Position numbers and translations under genes: made by a program | Source: Dorea sp. AF36-15AT | GTDB taxonomy: Bacteria > Bacillota > Clostridia > Lachnospirales > Lachnospiraceae | Length of the DNA: 64,000 nt | Direction: 5' to 3' | Assembly (NCBI RefSeq): GCF_003477705.1 | Contig: NZ_QUDV01000005.1 | Span: 136,227-200,226 of the forward strand | Notes under the pieces: generated by a model | The model's input: only the letters and a program-made list of their open reading frames with translations | What the model was told of the DNA's origin: nothing | The model's database searches: none | In this document: positions 28,631-38,771 of the stretch, piece after piece | How positions within the stretch are numbered: the first letter of the stretch is position 1 | Layout of the letters: every line of letters begins with the position of its first letter

Positions 28631-29122
28631 ATGGCAGACATATTTGTAGAAAAAATGGTTAAAAAGAAACGAGACGGAAAGGATTTTGCCAGGATTGCAC
28701 TCTGTGTTCTGCTTGTTGTATTTTCAGCTGTGATGAGTTTGCAAAGTCCGATATTTCTGGCTTTAGTATTGCTGTTTGTGTTGCTGGGACTTCTGGTGAT
28801 GAGGATCTGCGATGTGGAATATGAATATCAGTATATTAACGGATATTTTGACGTGGACAAGATTTTTCACAAAGAGCACAGAAAGAATATATTTGAGGCA
28901 AATATGGTGAATCTGGTGATACTGGCTCCGGAATCAGCAGAAGTATTGAAGAGATATTCTAATGTAAAAGTTTGTGACTTTACCAGTGGATATTCTAATG
29001 AACCAGTATATGGCATGATATTTTCCGAGGAAGGCATAATGAAGAAAGTATTGTTTGAGCCGGGAGAAGAGATGTTAGCCGGAATTGCATCACAGGTACC
29101 GGGAAAGGTAGTGAAACAATAA
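28631..29122 (+). CDS. Small membrane-anchored hypothetical protein (163 aa)
   Basis: I do not recognise it with certainty; a DUF6106-type family is possible from the start ADIFVEKMVKKK. Residues about 22-55 form two close hydrophobic helices, followed by a cytoplasmic-type domain of about 105 residues with a DVEYEYQYINGYFDVDKIF segment. AGGAGG lies before the start. It stands between groEL and guaB behind its own possible promoter. No catalytic motif is visible, so no function is proposed. Confidence 0.65.
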   Translation: MADIFVEKMVKKKRDGKDFARIALCVLLVVFSAVMSLQSPIFLALVLLFVLLGLLVMRICDVEYEYQYINGYFDVDKIFHKEHRKNIFEANMVNLVILAPESAEVLKRYSNVKVCDFTSGYSNEPVYGMIFSEEGIMKKVLFEPGEEMLAGIASQVPGKVVKQ

Positions 29123-29157
29123 AATCTCAGTCAGATTGTACTTTTTTGCAAAAGTAG

Positions 29158-29187
29158 TTGACAAATTGGTCATGTTTTTTGTAATAT
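29158..29187 (+). promoter_or_regulatory. Probable guaB promoter
   Basis: TTGACA (29158-29163) and TAATAT (29182-29187) are 18 bases apart and lie 37 bases before the guaB start. No purine riboswitch is visible in the short leader. Confidence 0.6.
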
Positions 29188-29214
29188 GACTGTTAACACA
29201 TAAAGAGAAAGTGA

Positions 29215-30678
<1,464 letters not shown>

Positions 30679-30692
30679 GAATCAGATTACAG

Positions 30693-30724
30693 GAAACGGT
30701 GGGATATTCCCACCGTTTCTTTAA
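30693..30724 (+). terminator. Rho-independent terminator after guaB
   Basis: GAAACGGTGGG (30693-30703) pairs perfectly with CCCACCGTTTC (30709-30719), loop ATATT, followed by a T-rich tail. Confidence 0.9.
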
Positions 30725-30748
30725 TATTACGAATATTAGGAGAAAAGT

Positions 30749-31774
30749 ATGAAAAAGGATTTTGGAGTAATAAAAGATGGTAAAAGTACGTCATTATATG
30801 TATTGAAGAATGATAATGGGTTGGAGATGCATGTGTCTGATTATGGTGCGTCCTGGGTAGCGGCACTGGTTCCGGATACCAATGGAAAGATCAGAGATGT
30901 TCTGTTGGGATATGATAATGCGGCAGGCTATGAGGCTGGCGGTGAAGCCATTGGCGCAACCGTAGGTCGAGTAGCAAACCGTATCGGTGGAGCAGAATTT
31001 GAATTAAATGGAAATGTATATCATCTCAGCAAAAACAAGGGAAATGATAATCTTCATAGCGGTCCTGATGTGTACCAGAAACGCCTCTGGAAGACCTTGG
31101 AAGCGGATGACAGACATGTCGTTTTTGAATTGCATAGCCCAGATGGAGATCAGGGATATCCGGGAGCTATGAACGTGAGAGTGACTTATGAACTGAAAGA
31201 GGATAATGGTCTCTATATCTCTTATTGTGCAGAGAGTGATGCTGACACTATCTGGAATATGACTAATCATGCATATTTTAATTTGAACGGTCATGAGTCA
31301 GGCACGATTCTTGCACATGAACTTCTGGTAAATGCGGATGGATATACAGAAACAGACAAGGGATCCATTCCGACTGGAAGAATCATTCCAGTGGAAGGAA
31401 CTCCGATGGATTTTCGTGTAAAAAAGGTAATTGGGCGAGATATTGAAGAAAATTATAAAGCATTGGTTGATGGCAATGGATATGATCACAATTGGACGAT
31501 TAATGGTGACGGTTTTCGCAAAGCGGCAGAACTTACCGGTAATGAGAGTGGAATTACGATGGAAGTCTATACAGATCGTCCGGGAGTGCAGGTATATGCA
31601 GGTAATTACCTGAATGATGAGCAGGGAAAAGCGGGAGCAATCTACGGTAAGCGAAGTGGCATCTGTTTTGAAACACAGAATTATCCGGATGCCATTCATC
31701 ACAGTGAATTTCCAAACCCGGTGCTTTTGAAAGGTGAGGTTTTAAAAACATCATCGATGTATCGTTTTTTATAA
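30749..31774 (+). CDS. galM: Galactose mutarotase (aldose 1-epimerase)
   Basis: A 341-residue aldose epimerase. GATVGRVANRIG near residue 71, LHSGP near 97, TNHAYFNLNG near 171 (catalytic histidine) and the end motif FETQNYPDAIHH near 307 (catalytic glutamate) are all present. The enzyme interconverts the alpha and beta anomers of galactose or glucose at entry into the Leloir pathway. No other gal genes lie next to it, so the sugar it serves is not fixed by context. Confidence 0.93.
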   Translation: MKKDFGVIKDGKSTSLYVLKNDNGLEMHVSDYGASWVAALVPDTNGKIRDVLLGYDNAAGYEAGGEAIGATVGRVANRIGGAEFELNGNVYHLSKNKGNDNLHSGPDVYQKRLWKTLEADDRHVVFELHSPDGDQGYPGAMNVRVTYELKEDNGLYISYCAESDADTIWNMTNHAYFNLNGHESGTILAHELLVNADGYTETDKGSIPTGRIIPVEGTPMDFRVKKVIGRDIEENYKALVDGNGYDHNWTINGDGFRKAAELTGNESGITMEVYTDRPGVQVYAGNYLNDEQGKAGAIYGKRSGICFETQNYPDAIHHSEFPNPVLLKGEVLKTSSMYRFL

Positions 31775-31841
31775 GATAACAGCTTGTGGTGCTATGTAGA
31801 GAACGTAAAAGATAAGAAAATCATAAGCAGTAATTTATAAA

Positions 31842-31855
31842 ATGTTTCGAAACAT
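31842..31855. promoter_or_regulatory. 14-base perfect palindrome, possible operator
   Basis: ATGTTTCGAAACAT lies 30 bases before the amidase gene. A palindrome centred on CG is the form preferred by LacI-family repressors. It is seen directly; the regulator is unknown. Confidence 0.4.
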
Positions 31856-31885
31856 GTGTTACTATGAGTATACAGGAGAAGAAAC

Positions 31886-32584
31886 ATGAAGTTTAAGAGA
31901 CGAAAGAGAAGTTATAAGAAACGTCAGTGTACTCCGAGACAGAGGCAGAACCGTCTCAGAAAGTATATGAAACTGGGGATGGCAGTACTTGGCATCCTCT
32001 GCGTGGCATTGGTTGTACTGCGGGTTACAGGCGTAAATCCATTCAAAAGAGCTTATAGTGAAAATGCGGGAGAGGATATTGAAGCAGTGAAGCCTGATAT
32101 AGATGTGGAACTTCTTACAGAGAACCCTTATTCCCGACCAGGCACTGCAACAGACCAGATTACGGGAATTGTGGTGCACTATACGGCTAATCCGGGATCT
32201 ACTGCAATGGATAACCGTAATTATTTTGAAGGACTGAAGGACAGTCATATTACGAAAGCAAGTAGTAATTTTGTGGTAGGACTGGATGGTGAGATTGTAC
32301 AGTGTGTGCCTACCTGGGAAGTAGCGTATGCGTCTAACTCCAGGAATCATGATACGGTATCGATTGAGTGCTGTCATCCGGATGATACAGGAAAGTTCAA
32401 TGATGCGACATATCGCTCTATGGTTCAGCTCTGTGCGTGGTTATGTTTGAAATTTGACTTGAATGAGAATGATGTGATCCGACATTATGATGTGACAGGA
32501 AAGAATTGTCCAAAATATTTTGTAGAAAATGAAGATGCGTGGAAGACATTTCGGAAAGATATCAAAGCCGTTCTTGACAAATAA
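31886..32584 (+). CDS. N-acetylmuramoyl-L-alanine amidase, membrane anchored
   Basis: A 232-residue Amidase_2/PGRP-type enzyme. A very basic start (KFKRRKRSYKKRQ) leads to one membrane helix at about residues 32-52, so the catalytic part is outside. Zinc ligands are seen in VVHYTANPG near residue 94 and in VIRHYDVTGKNCPKYF near 198, with the second histidine in RHYD and the cysteine near the end; VSIECCHPDD lies between. It splits the bond between muramic acid and the stem peptide. The Mn2+ riboswitch promoter overlaps its stop codon, so the next transcription unit starts at once. Confidence 0.9.
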   Translation: MKFKRRKRSYKKRQCTPRQRQNRLRKYMKLGMAVLGILCVALVVLRVTGVNPFKRAYSENAGEDIEAVKPDIDVELLTENPYSRPGTATDQITGIVVHYTANPGSTAMDNRNYFEGLKDSHITKASSNFVVGLDGEIVQCVPTWEVAYASNSRNHDTVSIECCHPDDTGKFNDATYRSMVQLCAWLCLKFDLNENDVIRHYDVTGKNCPKYFVENEDAWKTFRKDIKAVLDK

Positions 32585-32603
32585 GCCTGACAAAGGATAT
32601 ACT
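32574..32603 (+). promoter_or_regulatory. Promoter of the riboswitch-ATPase unit
   Basis: TTGACA (32574-32579) lies within the last codons of the amidase gene; TATACT (32598-32603) follows after 18 bases. Transcription should start near 32610, exactly where the riboswitch begins. Confidence 0.75.
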
Positions 32604-32609
32604 GAAAAT

Positions 32610-32765
32610 ATGTAAAAGGGAGTAACTGACATATCTGTTTGTTGCAGTAGTTGTTATGACAGATATGTTTGCGATGTCGTCAGTACGATGCAGAGCATCC
32701 GTATCGCAATGAAATAGTGAGACTTTTATTGTACAGTTGTTGTGCAATAAAAGTCTCTTTTTTTG
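32610..32765 (+). promoter_or_regulatory. yybP-ykoY manganese riboswitch with terminator
   Basis: The leader opens with AAAAGGGAGTAACTG and has the second conserved internal loop as GTCGTCAGTACG followed by a hairpin and CATCCGTATCGC, the two conserved loops of the yybP-ykoY Mn2+ sensor. The helix arm TGTAAAAG near 32611 can pair with CTTTTAT inside the left arm of the following terminator. That terminator is GAGACTTTTATTG (32719-32731) with CAATAAAAGTCTC (32745-32757) and a T-run to 32765. Metal binding would hold the first helix and prevent termination, giving an ON switch. The downstream gene is a P-type cation ATPase, as often seen with this riboswitch. Confidence 0.85.
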
Positions 32766-32882
32766 TACAATAAACCGCCATGAATCGTACCTACTCGATT
32801 ATTATGGCGAGTTTACAAGAGAAGTGTTTAAATCTTTGTGAGGATGCACATGCTTTGGACAGACAGAGAAAGGAGACAGACT

Positions 32883-35480
32883 ATGCTTACATCAAAACAA
32901 GCACAGGAAAATCAGAAAAGGTATGGTATGAACGAAATCAGAGAAAAAAAGAAACTTAGTATTCCGCGAGTGTTTCTGGAACAGTATAAAGATTTTCTGG
33001 TAATCATTCTGATCGTATCTGCAGCTATATCAGGACTTCTGGGTGATATTAAGAGCAGTATCGTGATTCTCGTGGTGATTACAATGAATGCGATTCTGGG
33101 AACTGTACAGACAATCAAAGCAGAACAGTCAATCAATAGCCTTGCTGAACTTTCTGCACCAGAGGCAACTGTTTTTCGGGACGGTGAGGTAAACAAAATT
33201 CCAGCGTCGGAAGTAACAATGGAGGACGAGGTGATTTTGGAGGCTGGTGACAGAGTTCCGGCAGACGGAAGACTTCTGAGATGCATGGATCTGAAGATTG
33301 ATGAGAGTATGTTGACGGGAGAAAGTCTTCCGGCAGAAAAAACTCTGGATAAAGCTGCGATTGGAAATTCACTGGGAGATCAGACCGATCGTGTATTTGC
33401 CGGAAGTTTTGTTACAGCTGGAAGAGGAACATTTCTGGTGACAGGAATCGGTATGCAGACTGAAATGGGAAAGATTGCAGGACTTTTGGATGAAGCGGCA
33501 GAGAAAAAAAGTCCGTTGCAGAAAAGTCTTGATGAATTTGGAAAGAAGCTGTCTGTAGTAATTCTTGTGTTCTGTGGCATCTTGTTTGGCGTCAGTGTAT
33601 GGCGTGGTGAGGGGATTGCAGACGCATTTCTTTTTGCAGTAGCATTGGCAGTGGCTGCGATACCGGAAGCGTTAAGTTCTATTGTGACAATTGTGTTATC
33701 CATGGGAACAGGCGAGATGGCAAAAGAACATGCCATTGTCCGAAAACTTCATGCAGTAGAAGGTCTTGGCAGAGTATCTGTAATCTGTTCAGACAAAACA
33801 GGAACACTTACCCAGAATAAAATGACGGTAGAAGCCTGCTATGCAGATGGAAAAGATATGTCATTAGAATATGAGAAGACCAGACAGCTGCCGGAATTTC
33901 AAAAATTAATGATATATAGTGTGTTATGTAATGATGCGGTCTGTACAGAGGAAAAAGAACTTGGGGATCCAACGGAGACTTCCTTAATTAATATGGCAGC
34001 AAAAGCAGGCATAGATGCGGAGACTGTGAGAAGGCAGAATCCGCGAATTGGTGAGAGACCATTCGACAGTACGCGTAAAATGATGACCACAGTTCATGAT
34101 ACTGGTGCAGAGCGGGTAATGATTGTAAAGGGCGCAGTTGACAGAATGCTGCCACTTATGAAAAAAATTGCACGTGATGGAATGGAATATAAAATTTCAG
34201 AGTCAGATAGAAGAAAAATTGAACAGCAGAATCAGACATATGCTGAAAATGGTTTGCGAGTACTGGCGTTTGGGTATCGTATATTAGACTCGAATTCTGA
34301 TCTGGATGAGAATGAAGAAGAGAATCTGGTGTTCCTGGGGATGACAGCGATGATGGATCCACCTAGAGAAGAATCGAAAGCGGCGGTACAGTCCTGTATC
34401 GAAGCAGGTATCCGTCCGGTAATGATTACCGGTGACCATAAAATTACAGCAGCAGCAATCGCTAAGCGAATTGGCATTTTACAGGAAGGTGATCTGGTGT
34501 GTGAAGGCGCAGATATTGATGGAATGTCAGATGAAGATCTGGAAGAATATGTGGAACGAGTATCAGTCTATGCCAGAGTGGCACCTGAACACAAGATTCG
34601 AATTGTAAAAGCATGGCAGCGGAAAGGCAATATTGTAGCTATGACAGGTGATGGCGTGAATGATGCCCCGGCACTTAAACAGGCGGATGTTGGTGTGGCA
34701 ATGGGAATTACAGGAACAGATGTGGCGAAAGAAGCGGCGGCTATCGTACTTGCGGATGATAATTTTGCTACTATCATAAAGGCTGTGGAACGTGGGCGTA
34801 GTATTTTTGAAAATATACGCCATTCCATTGGATTCCTGCTTTCAGGAAATTTAGGTGCTATATTAACGGTACTTTACGCATCGCTTGCCGGACTTCCGGT
34901 ACCATTTGCTCCGGTGCACCTGTTATTTATCAATCTGCTAACGGACAGTCTTCCAGCTATCGCACTTGGACTGGAACCGCAGGATCCGGCATCGATGAAA
35001 ATGAAACCGGAGAAGCGCAGTAACTCATTGCTGGAGGGGGAGAATTTGTTGAAAATCGGTGTAGAAGGCTTATGTATTGGTGTGATGACATCTATTGCAT
35101 TTACAATTGGACTAGGTGAAAATACAACAGGAACAGGTAATGTAATCCTCGCAAAAACATTGGCTTTCGGTACACTGTGCCTTGGACGGCTAGTACATGG
35201 ATACAATTGTAAATCTGACCACACTGTAATATTTACGAAAAGATTTTGGAATAATCCATTTCTTACAGGTGCGTTTGTGTTGGGAAGTGTAATGCTTCTG
35301 GCAGTAATCTATGTACCGGGATTATCCGGAATGTTTCAGACAGTATCACTGAATCCAAAGTGTTTAACATGGATGTGCGTGCTTGCGTTTGCAAATCTGT
35401 TGATGATTCAGCTCTTGAAATGGATAAGGAGTAAGTTTTTGTTGCGTATCAGTGGCAAAATTGATATAATTAAAAACTGA
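32883..35480 (+). CDS. P-type cation ATPase, predicted Mn2+/Ca2+ exporter
   Basis: An 865-residue P2-type ATPase. Phosphorylation site CSDKTGTLTQNKMT (near residue 302), actuator motif MLTGESLPAEK (near 142) and hinge MTGDGVNDAPALKQADVGVAMG (near 585) are intact. The fourth membrane helix has AAIPEALSSIVT, with PEAL where sarcoplasmic-type calcium pumps have PEGL; this variant is seen in bacterial pumps behind yybP-ykoY elements. About ten membrane helices are visible. ATG 32883 follows AGAAAGGAG; an in-frame ATG at 32838 lacks such a site. Control by the Mn2+ riboswitch just upstream makes manganese efflux the best guess, with calcium as an alternative. Confidence 0.88.
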   Translation: MLTSKQAQENQKRYGMNEIREKKKLSIPRVFLEQYKDFLVIILIVSAAISGLLGDIKSSIVILVVITMNAILGTVQTIKAEQSINSLAELSAPEATVFRDGEVNKIPASEVTMEDEVILEAGDRVPADGRLLRCMDLKIDESMLTGESLPAEKTLDKAAIGNSLGDQTDRVFAGSFVTAGRGTFLVTGIGMQTEMGKIAGLLDEAAEKKSPLQKSLDEFGKKLSVVILVFCGILFGVSVWRGEGIADAFLFAVALAVAAIPEALSSIVTIVLSMGTGEMAKEHAIVRKLHAVEGLGRVSVICSDKTGTLTQNKMTVEACYADGKDMSLEYEKTRQLPEFQKLMIYSVLCNDAVCTEEKELGDPTETSLINMAAKAGIDAETVRRQNPRIGERPFDSTRKMMTTVHDTGAERVMIVKGAVDRMLPLMKKIARDGMEYKISESDRRKIEQQNQTYAENGLRVLAFGYRILDSNSDLDENEEENLVFLGMTAMMDPPREESKAAVQSCIEAGIRPVMITGDHKITAAAIAKRIGILQEGDLVCEGADIDGMSDEDLEEYVERVSVYARVAPEHKIRIVKAWQRKGNIVAMTGDGVNDAPALKQADVGVAMGITGTDVAKEAAAIVLADDNFATIIKAVERGRSIFENIRHSIGFLLSGNLGAILTVLYASLAGLPVPFAPVHLLFINLLTDSLPAIALGLEPQDPASMKMKPEKRSNSLLEGENLLKIGVEGLCIGVMTSIAFTIGLGENTTGTGNVILAKTLAFGTLCLGRLVHGYNCKSDHTVIFTKRFWNNPFLTGAFVLGSVMLLAVIYVPGLSGMFQTVSLNPKCLTWMCVLAFANLLMIQLLKWIRSKFLLRISGKIDIIKN

Positions 35481-35532
35481 AAATTCAGACTTTTAGACGA
35501 AAGAGAAAATAACAGGAGGAGACATAGCAGCA

Positions 35533-36315
35533 ATGAATGATTTGGAATTATACAGAGAGCAGCTTGCATTGTGCGATGATAAGATCATTGACGCTTTGGT
35601 TGAGAGAAATTCAATCATAGAAAAGATCATGGCGTACAAGGAAGAGTATGGCATGTCTATCATACAGCCAAAGCAGGAAGAAAAGCAGGAAAGACAGCTT
35701 GCGATTAAGCTGGATGGCAACAAATACAGTGATGAGATTGAAGATGTATTCCGTCGTATTCGCCGTAACAGTAAGCGTATTCAGGCAAGAAAGCTTTTTG
35801 ATTATAATATCGTGCTGATTGGATTCATGGGAGCAGGTAAGACCACAATTTCAGATTACCTCAGCACTGTATTCGATATGGAAATCGTTGAGATGGATCA
35901 GTTAATCGCTGACAGAGAAGAGATGAGTATTCCGGATATTTTTGCTACTTATGGTGAAGAATATTTCCGTAATCTCGAGACAGATCTTCTGATCGAGATG
36001 CAGGATAAGAAAAATGTGGTCATTTCCTGTGGCGGTGGTGTAGCAATGCGCGAGCGCAATGTTGAGGAAATGAAGAAGAATGGCAAGGTGGTTCTTCTTA
36101 CAGCGAGTCCGGAAACAATTTATGAGCGTGTAAAGGATAACAATGATCGTCCGGTTTTGCAGGGGCGTAAGAATGTAGCTGGTATATCTGAATTGATGGA
36201 ACAGCGCAGAGAAAAATATGAGGCAGCAGCTGATATCGTAGTGAATACAGATGATAAGGATGTGCTTACAATTTGTGAAGAACTGGTTCAGAAGCTGACA
36301 AGAGCGGAGATATAA
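35533..36315 (+). CDS. Chorismate mutase-shikimate kinase fusion
   Basis: A 260-residue two-domain protein. Residues about 1-88 are an AroQ-type chorismate mutase helix bundle (LELYREQLALCDDKIIDAL, then VERNSIIEKIMAYKEEYG and IEDVFRRIRRNSK). From residue 96 a shikimate kinase begins with Walker A IGFMGAGKTT, DMEIVEMDQLI, and CGGGVAMRE near 170, ending RPVLQGRKN and the lid. The two activities act at different steps of aromatic amino acid synthesis: shikimate phosphorylation and chorismate to prephenate. Such fusions occur in Lachnospiraceae. It follows the ATPase with AACAGGAGG before its start, and precedes yqeG by two bases. Confidence 0.92.
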   Translation: MNDLELYREQLALCDDKIIDALVERNSIIEKIMAYKEEYGMSIIQPKQEEKQERQLAIKLDGNKYSDEIEDVFRRIRRNSKRIQARKLFDYNIVLIGFMGAGKTTISDYLSTVFDMEIVEMDQLIADREEMSIPDIFATYGEEYFRNLETDLLIEMQDKKNVVISCGGGVAMRERNVEEMKKNGKVVLLTASPETIYERVKDNNDRPVLQGRKNVAGISELMEQRREKYEAAADIVVNTDDKDVLTICEELVQKLTRAEI

Positions 36316-36317
36316 GT

Positions 36318-36836
36318 ATGTTTCGTGCATTTTATCCAGATCGATATATGGTTTCTGCATATGTAATCGATTTTGAAGAATTATATAAAAAAGGATACAG
36401 AGGTCTGATTTTCGACATTGATAATACGCTGGTACCGCATGGAGCACCGGCAGATGATCGAGCAATCCGACTGTTTGAACGATTGAAAAAGATTGGTTTT
36501 CAGTGTTGTCTGATTTCCAATAATAAGGAACCGCGTGTAAAGATGTTTAATGAAAAGATTCAGGTAGCTTATGTGTATAATGCACATAAGCCGTCTAAGA
36601 AGAATTACATTAAGGCAATGGAGATCATGGGAACAGATCGTTCTTCAACTGTATTTATTGGAGATCAGTTATTTACAGATGTGTGGGGTGCAAAACGTAG
36701 CGGTATTCCGAGCATTTTAGTTAAACCAATGAACCCCAAGGAAGAGATACAGATCGTTTTAAAGCGATATCTTGAAAGGATTGTGCTCTTTTTCTACAAG
36801 CGTAGCCTTGCTAGGGAAAAAAAGGTTGAAAAATGA
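36318..36836 (+). CDS. YqeG family HAD-IIIA phosphatase
   Basis: A 172-residue HAD-superfamily protein of the YqeG family. Motif I is FDIDNTLVPHGA (residues 33-44), with the nucleophile aspartate; motif II is CLISNNKEPR (near 66); motif III is HKPSKKN with FIGDQLFTDVWGA (near 113-125) as the acidic end motif. The basic, hydrophobic end may touch the membrane. The cellular substrate is not established. It starts two bases after the fusion gene stop, so they are co-translated. Confidence 0.9.
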   Translation: MFRAFYPDRYMVSAYVIDFEELYKKGYRGLIFDIDNTLVPHGAPADDRAIRLFERLKKIGFQCCLISNNKEPRVKMFNEKIQVAYVYNAHKPSKKNYIKAMEIMGTDRSSTVFIGDQLFTDVWGAKRSGIPSILVKPMNPKEEIQIVLKRYLERIVLFFYKRSLAREKKVEK

Positions 36837-36906
36837 TGATATGTATTATAAAATGGTAAAAGATTGAGAACGTAAGCGCAGTGCGCAATTTAAGGAGGAT
36901 TATGTA

Positions 36907-37473
36907 ATGGCTAAAGTATCAGCAGGAGATATCCGTAATGGTATTACTATTGAAGTGAATGGAAAGGTATGTCAGGTTATCGACTTTATGCATGTTAAAC
37001 CGGGTAAAGGAGCAGCATTTGTTCGTGTTAAGATGAAAGATATCATTAACGGTGGTGTAGTAGAGACAACATTCCGTCCTACAGAGACATTTGAGCAGGC
37101 TCACATCGAGAGAAAGAAAATGCAGTACCTGTACAATGACGGTGAGTTCTATAACTACATGGACAATGAGACATATGAGCAGATTATGATCAGCGCTGAG
37201 GAAGCCGGAGATTCTATGAAGTTCGTTAAGGAGAACGAAGAAGTTACAGTAAGCTTCTACCAGGGTAATGCATTTGCAATCGAGCCACCGATCACCGTAG
37301 AGCTTGTGATCACAGAATCTGAGCCGGGTGTTAAGGGTAACACAGCTACAGGAGCTACGAAGCCGGCTATTGTAGAGACAGGAGCTCAGGTTATGGTACC
37401 GCTGTTCGTAGATCAGGGAGAAAAAATTAAGATCGATACTCGTACAGGTGAATATCTGTCACGTGCTAACTAA
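36907..37473 (+). CDS. efp: Elongation factor P
   Basis: A 188-residue EF-P with three OB-like beta-barrel domains. The tip loop [13 protein letters not shown] near residues 27-39 has the lysine that reaches the ribosome's peptidyl transferase centre; the C-terminal signature [15 protein letters not shown] is complete. EF-P relieves ribosome stalling at polyproline runs. GGAGG lies nine bases before the start. A terminator follows. Confidence 0.97.
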   Translation: MAKVSAGDIRNGITIEVNGKVCQVIDFMHVKPGKGAAFVRVKMKDIINGGVVETTFRPTETFEQAHIERKKMQYLYNDGEFYNYMDNETYEQIMISAEEAGDSMKFVKENEEVTVSFYQGNAFAIEPPITVELVITESEPGVKGNTATGATKPAIVETGAQVMVPLFVDQGEKIKIDTRTGEYLSRAN

Positions 37474-37487
37474 TTAAAAAAGAATCA

Positions 37488-37520
37488 AAAAAAGCCTTGC
37501 ATTTTGTGCAGGGCTTTTTT
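37488..37520 (+). terminator. Rho-independent terminator after efp
   Basis: AAAAAAGCCTTGCA (37488-37501) pairs with TGCAGGGCTTTTTT (37507-37520), one G-U pair, ending in a T-run. Confidence 0.9.
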
Positions 37521-37648
37521 ATAATCAGTTTACCATAATATTTTGCCGGCATCGCCGGCTGTTCAAATCTATACAGTCGATTTCGCGTAGAACAATGCAG
37601 TCCATGATTATGGCGCAATCTGCCTGGAACAGGGTGAAAGGAGTTTGT

Positions 37649-38539
37649 ATGTCATACGAAGAGTTTGTGAGCGGAATGGAACTGGAACTAAAGAGTCTTG
37701 TGAGTGATAATCTGCTGGTATCGGTCCAGAAGACTCTGAAGAATAACGGATATTTAAGATGTGGTATCCGTTTGTCTGAGAAGAATATCAATATATCCCC
37801 AACCATTTATCTGGAAGAATTTTATGAAAAGTATCAATATGGGACTGATATGCATACATTAGCGGAGCAGATCATGAAGATCTATCAGAAGGTACGCATT
37901 GAGCATTCGTGGAAAGAAGACTGGATCTATGAATTTCCTGGTGTGAAAAATAAAATCGTATATCGTCTGATCAATCGTGAGAAGAACAAAAAGCTTCTCA
38001 GTGAGGTTCCGTATATGCCGTGGAAGGATCTGGCAATCGTATTTTATTTGTTGCTGGAAATGGATGAACATCAGATGCAGCAGGCAGCGATGCTGATTAA
38101 AAAAGAACAGCTTGAGTGGTGGAATACAAGTACAGAAGATCTGTATCAGAATGCAATGCTTAATACAGAAAAGTTATTGCCGTATGAGTTGACCAATATG
38201 TATGCATTGCTTACGGAAATGCTTGGTGTGGAGGAGATAGAAGATCATCTGACAGCAGAAGAAAGCATGTATGTGTTGACGAATCAAATGCGAAGTTTTG
38301 GAGCGGCAGCAGTGTTATATCCAGGACGTCTGGAGATGCTTGCGTTGTATCTGAAAGAGAACTTCTATATTTTGCCGAGCAGCGTTCATGAGATGATCAT
38401 ATTGCCAGAGAGCGGAGCACTTCCGAAAGAAGAACTGAATGCCGTGATTCAGGAAATTAATGGAAGCCAGGTAAATGCAGAGGAATATCTGTCGGATCAT
38501 GCGTATTATTATGACAGAGTGAGAAAATGTGTGATGTGA
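37649..38539 (+). CDS. DUF5688 family protein
   Basis: A 296-residue cytoplasmic protein that I match by pattern to DUF5688, a Firmicute family without known role. Typical elements are the start MSYEEFVSGMELELK, then INISPTIYLEEFYEKYQYG near residue 49 and the closing MIILPESGALPKEELN near 248. No catalytic motif or membrane helix is seen. ATG 37649 is set by AAAGGAG; an in-frame ATG at 37595 lies before this site. It stands alone between the efp terminator and the convergent tRNA gene. Confidence 0.8.
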   Translation: MSYEEFVSGMELELKSLVSDNLLVSVQKTLKNNGYLRCGIRLSEKNINISPTIYLEEFYEKYQYGTDMHTLAEQIMKIYQKVRIEHSWKEDWIYEFPGVKNKIVYRLINREKNKKLLSEVPYMPWKDLAIVFYLLLEMDEHQMQQAAMLIKKEQLEWWNTSTEDLYQNAMLNTEKLLPYELTNMYALLTEMLGVEEIEDHLTAEESMYVLTNQMRSFGAAAVLYPGRLEMLALYLKENFYILPSSVHEMIILPESGALPKEELNAVIQEINGSQVNAEEYLSDHAYYYDRVRKCVM

Positions 38540-38551
38540 TTGTAGAATAAA

Positions 38552-38577
38552 ACAGGTACCGCATATGCGATACCTGT
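38552..38577 (-). terminator. Terminator of the tRNA-Arg gene
   Basis: ACAGGTACCGCA and TGCGATACCTGT form a 12-base stem with one mismatch; on the minus strand a T-run (TTTTATT) follows. It also lies just after the converging DUF5688 gene. Confidence 0.75.
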
Positions 38578-38581
38578 AAAC

Positions 38582-38653
38582 CGTCTCTGACCAGAATCGA
38601 ACTGGCGCACCCGCCTCCGGAGGGCGGCGCTCTATCCACTGAGCTACAGAGAC
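38582..38653 (-). tRNA. tRNA-Arg(CCG)
   Basis: On the minus strand the acceptor stem GTCTCTG/CAGAGAC, D arm GCTC...GAGC, anticodon stem CCGCC/GGCGG and T arm with TTCGATT are all present. The seven-base anticodon loop CTCCGGA gives anticodon CCG, reading CGG arginine codons. The CCA end is not encoded. The gene is divergent from argS, 118 bases away. Confidence 0.95.
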
Positions 38654-38660
38654 ATCTAGT

Positions 38661-38689
38661 ATATTAGCACATTCATTCGGAAAATGCAA
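38661..38689 (-). promoter_or_regulatory. Promoter of tRNA-Arg
   Basis: On the minus strand TTGCAT (plus 38684-38689) and TAATAT (plus 38661-38666) are 17 bases apart, with the mature tRNA beginning seven bases after the -10. Confidence 0.75.
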
Positions 38690-38771
38690 CGGAGAAATGT
38701 GCACACCTTGACTTTCGGGGATATTGTGGGTATGATATGAAGAGTTAGACGATACGAATGGAGGAAAAGGA

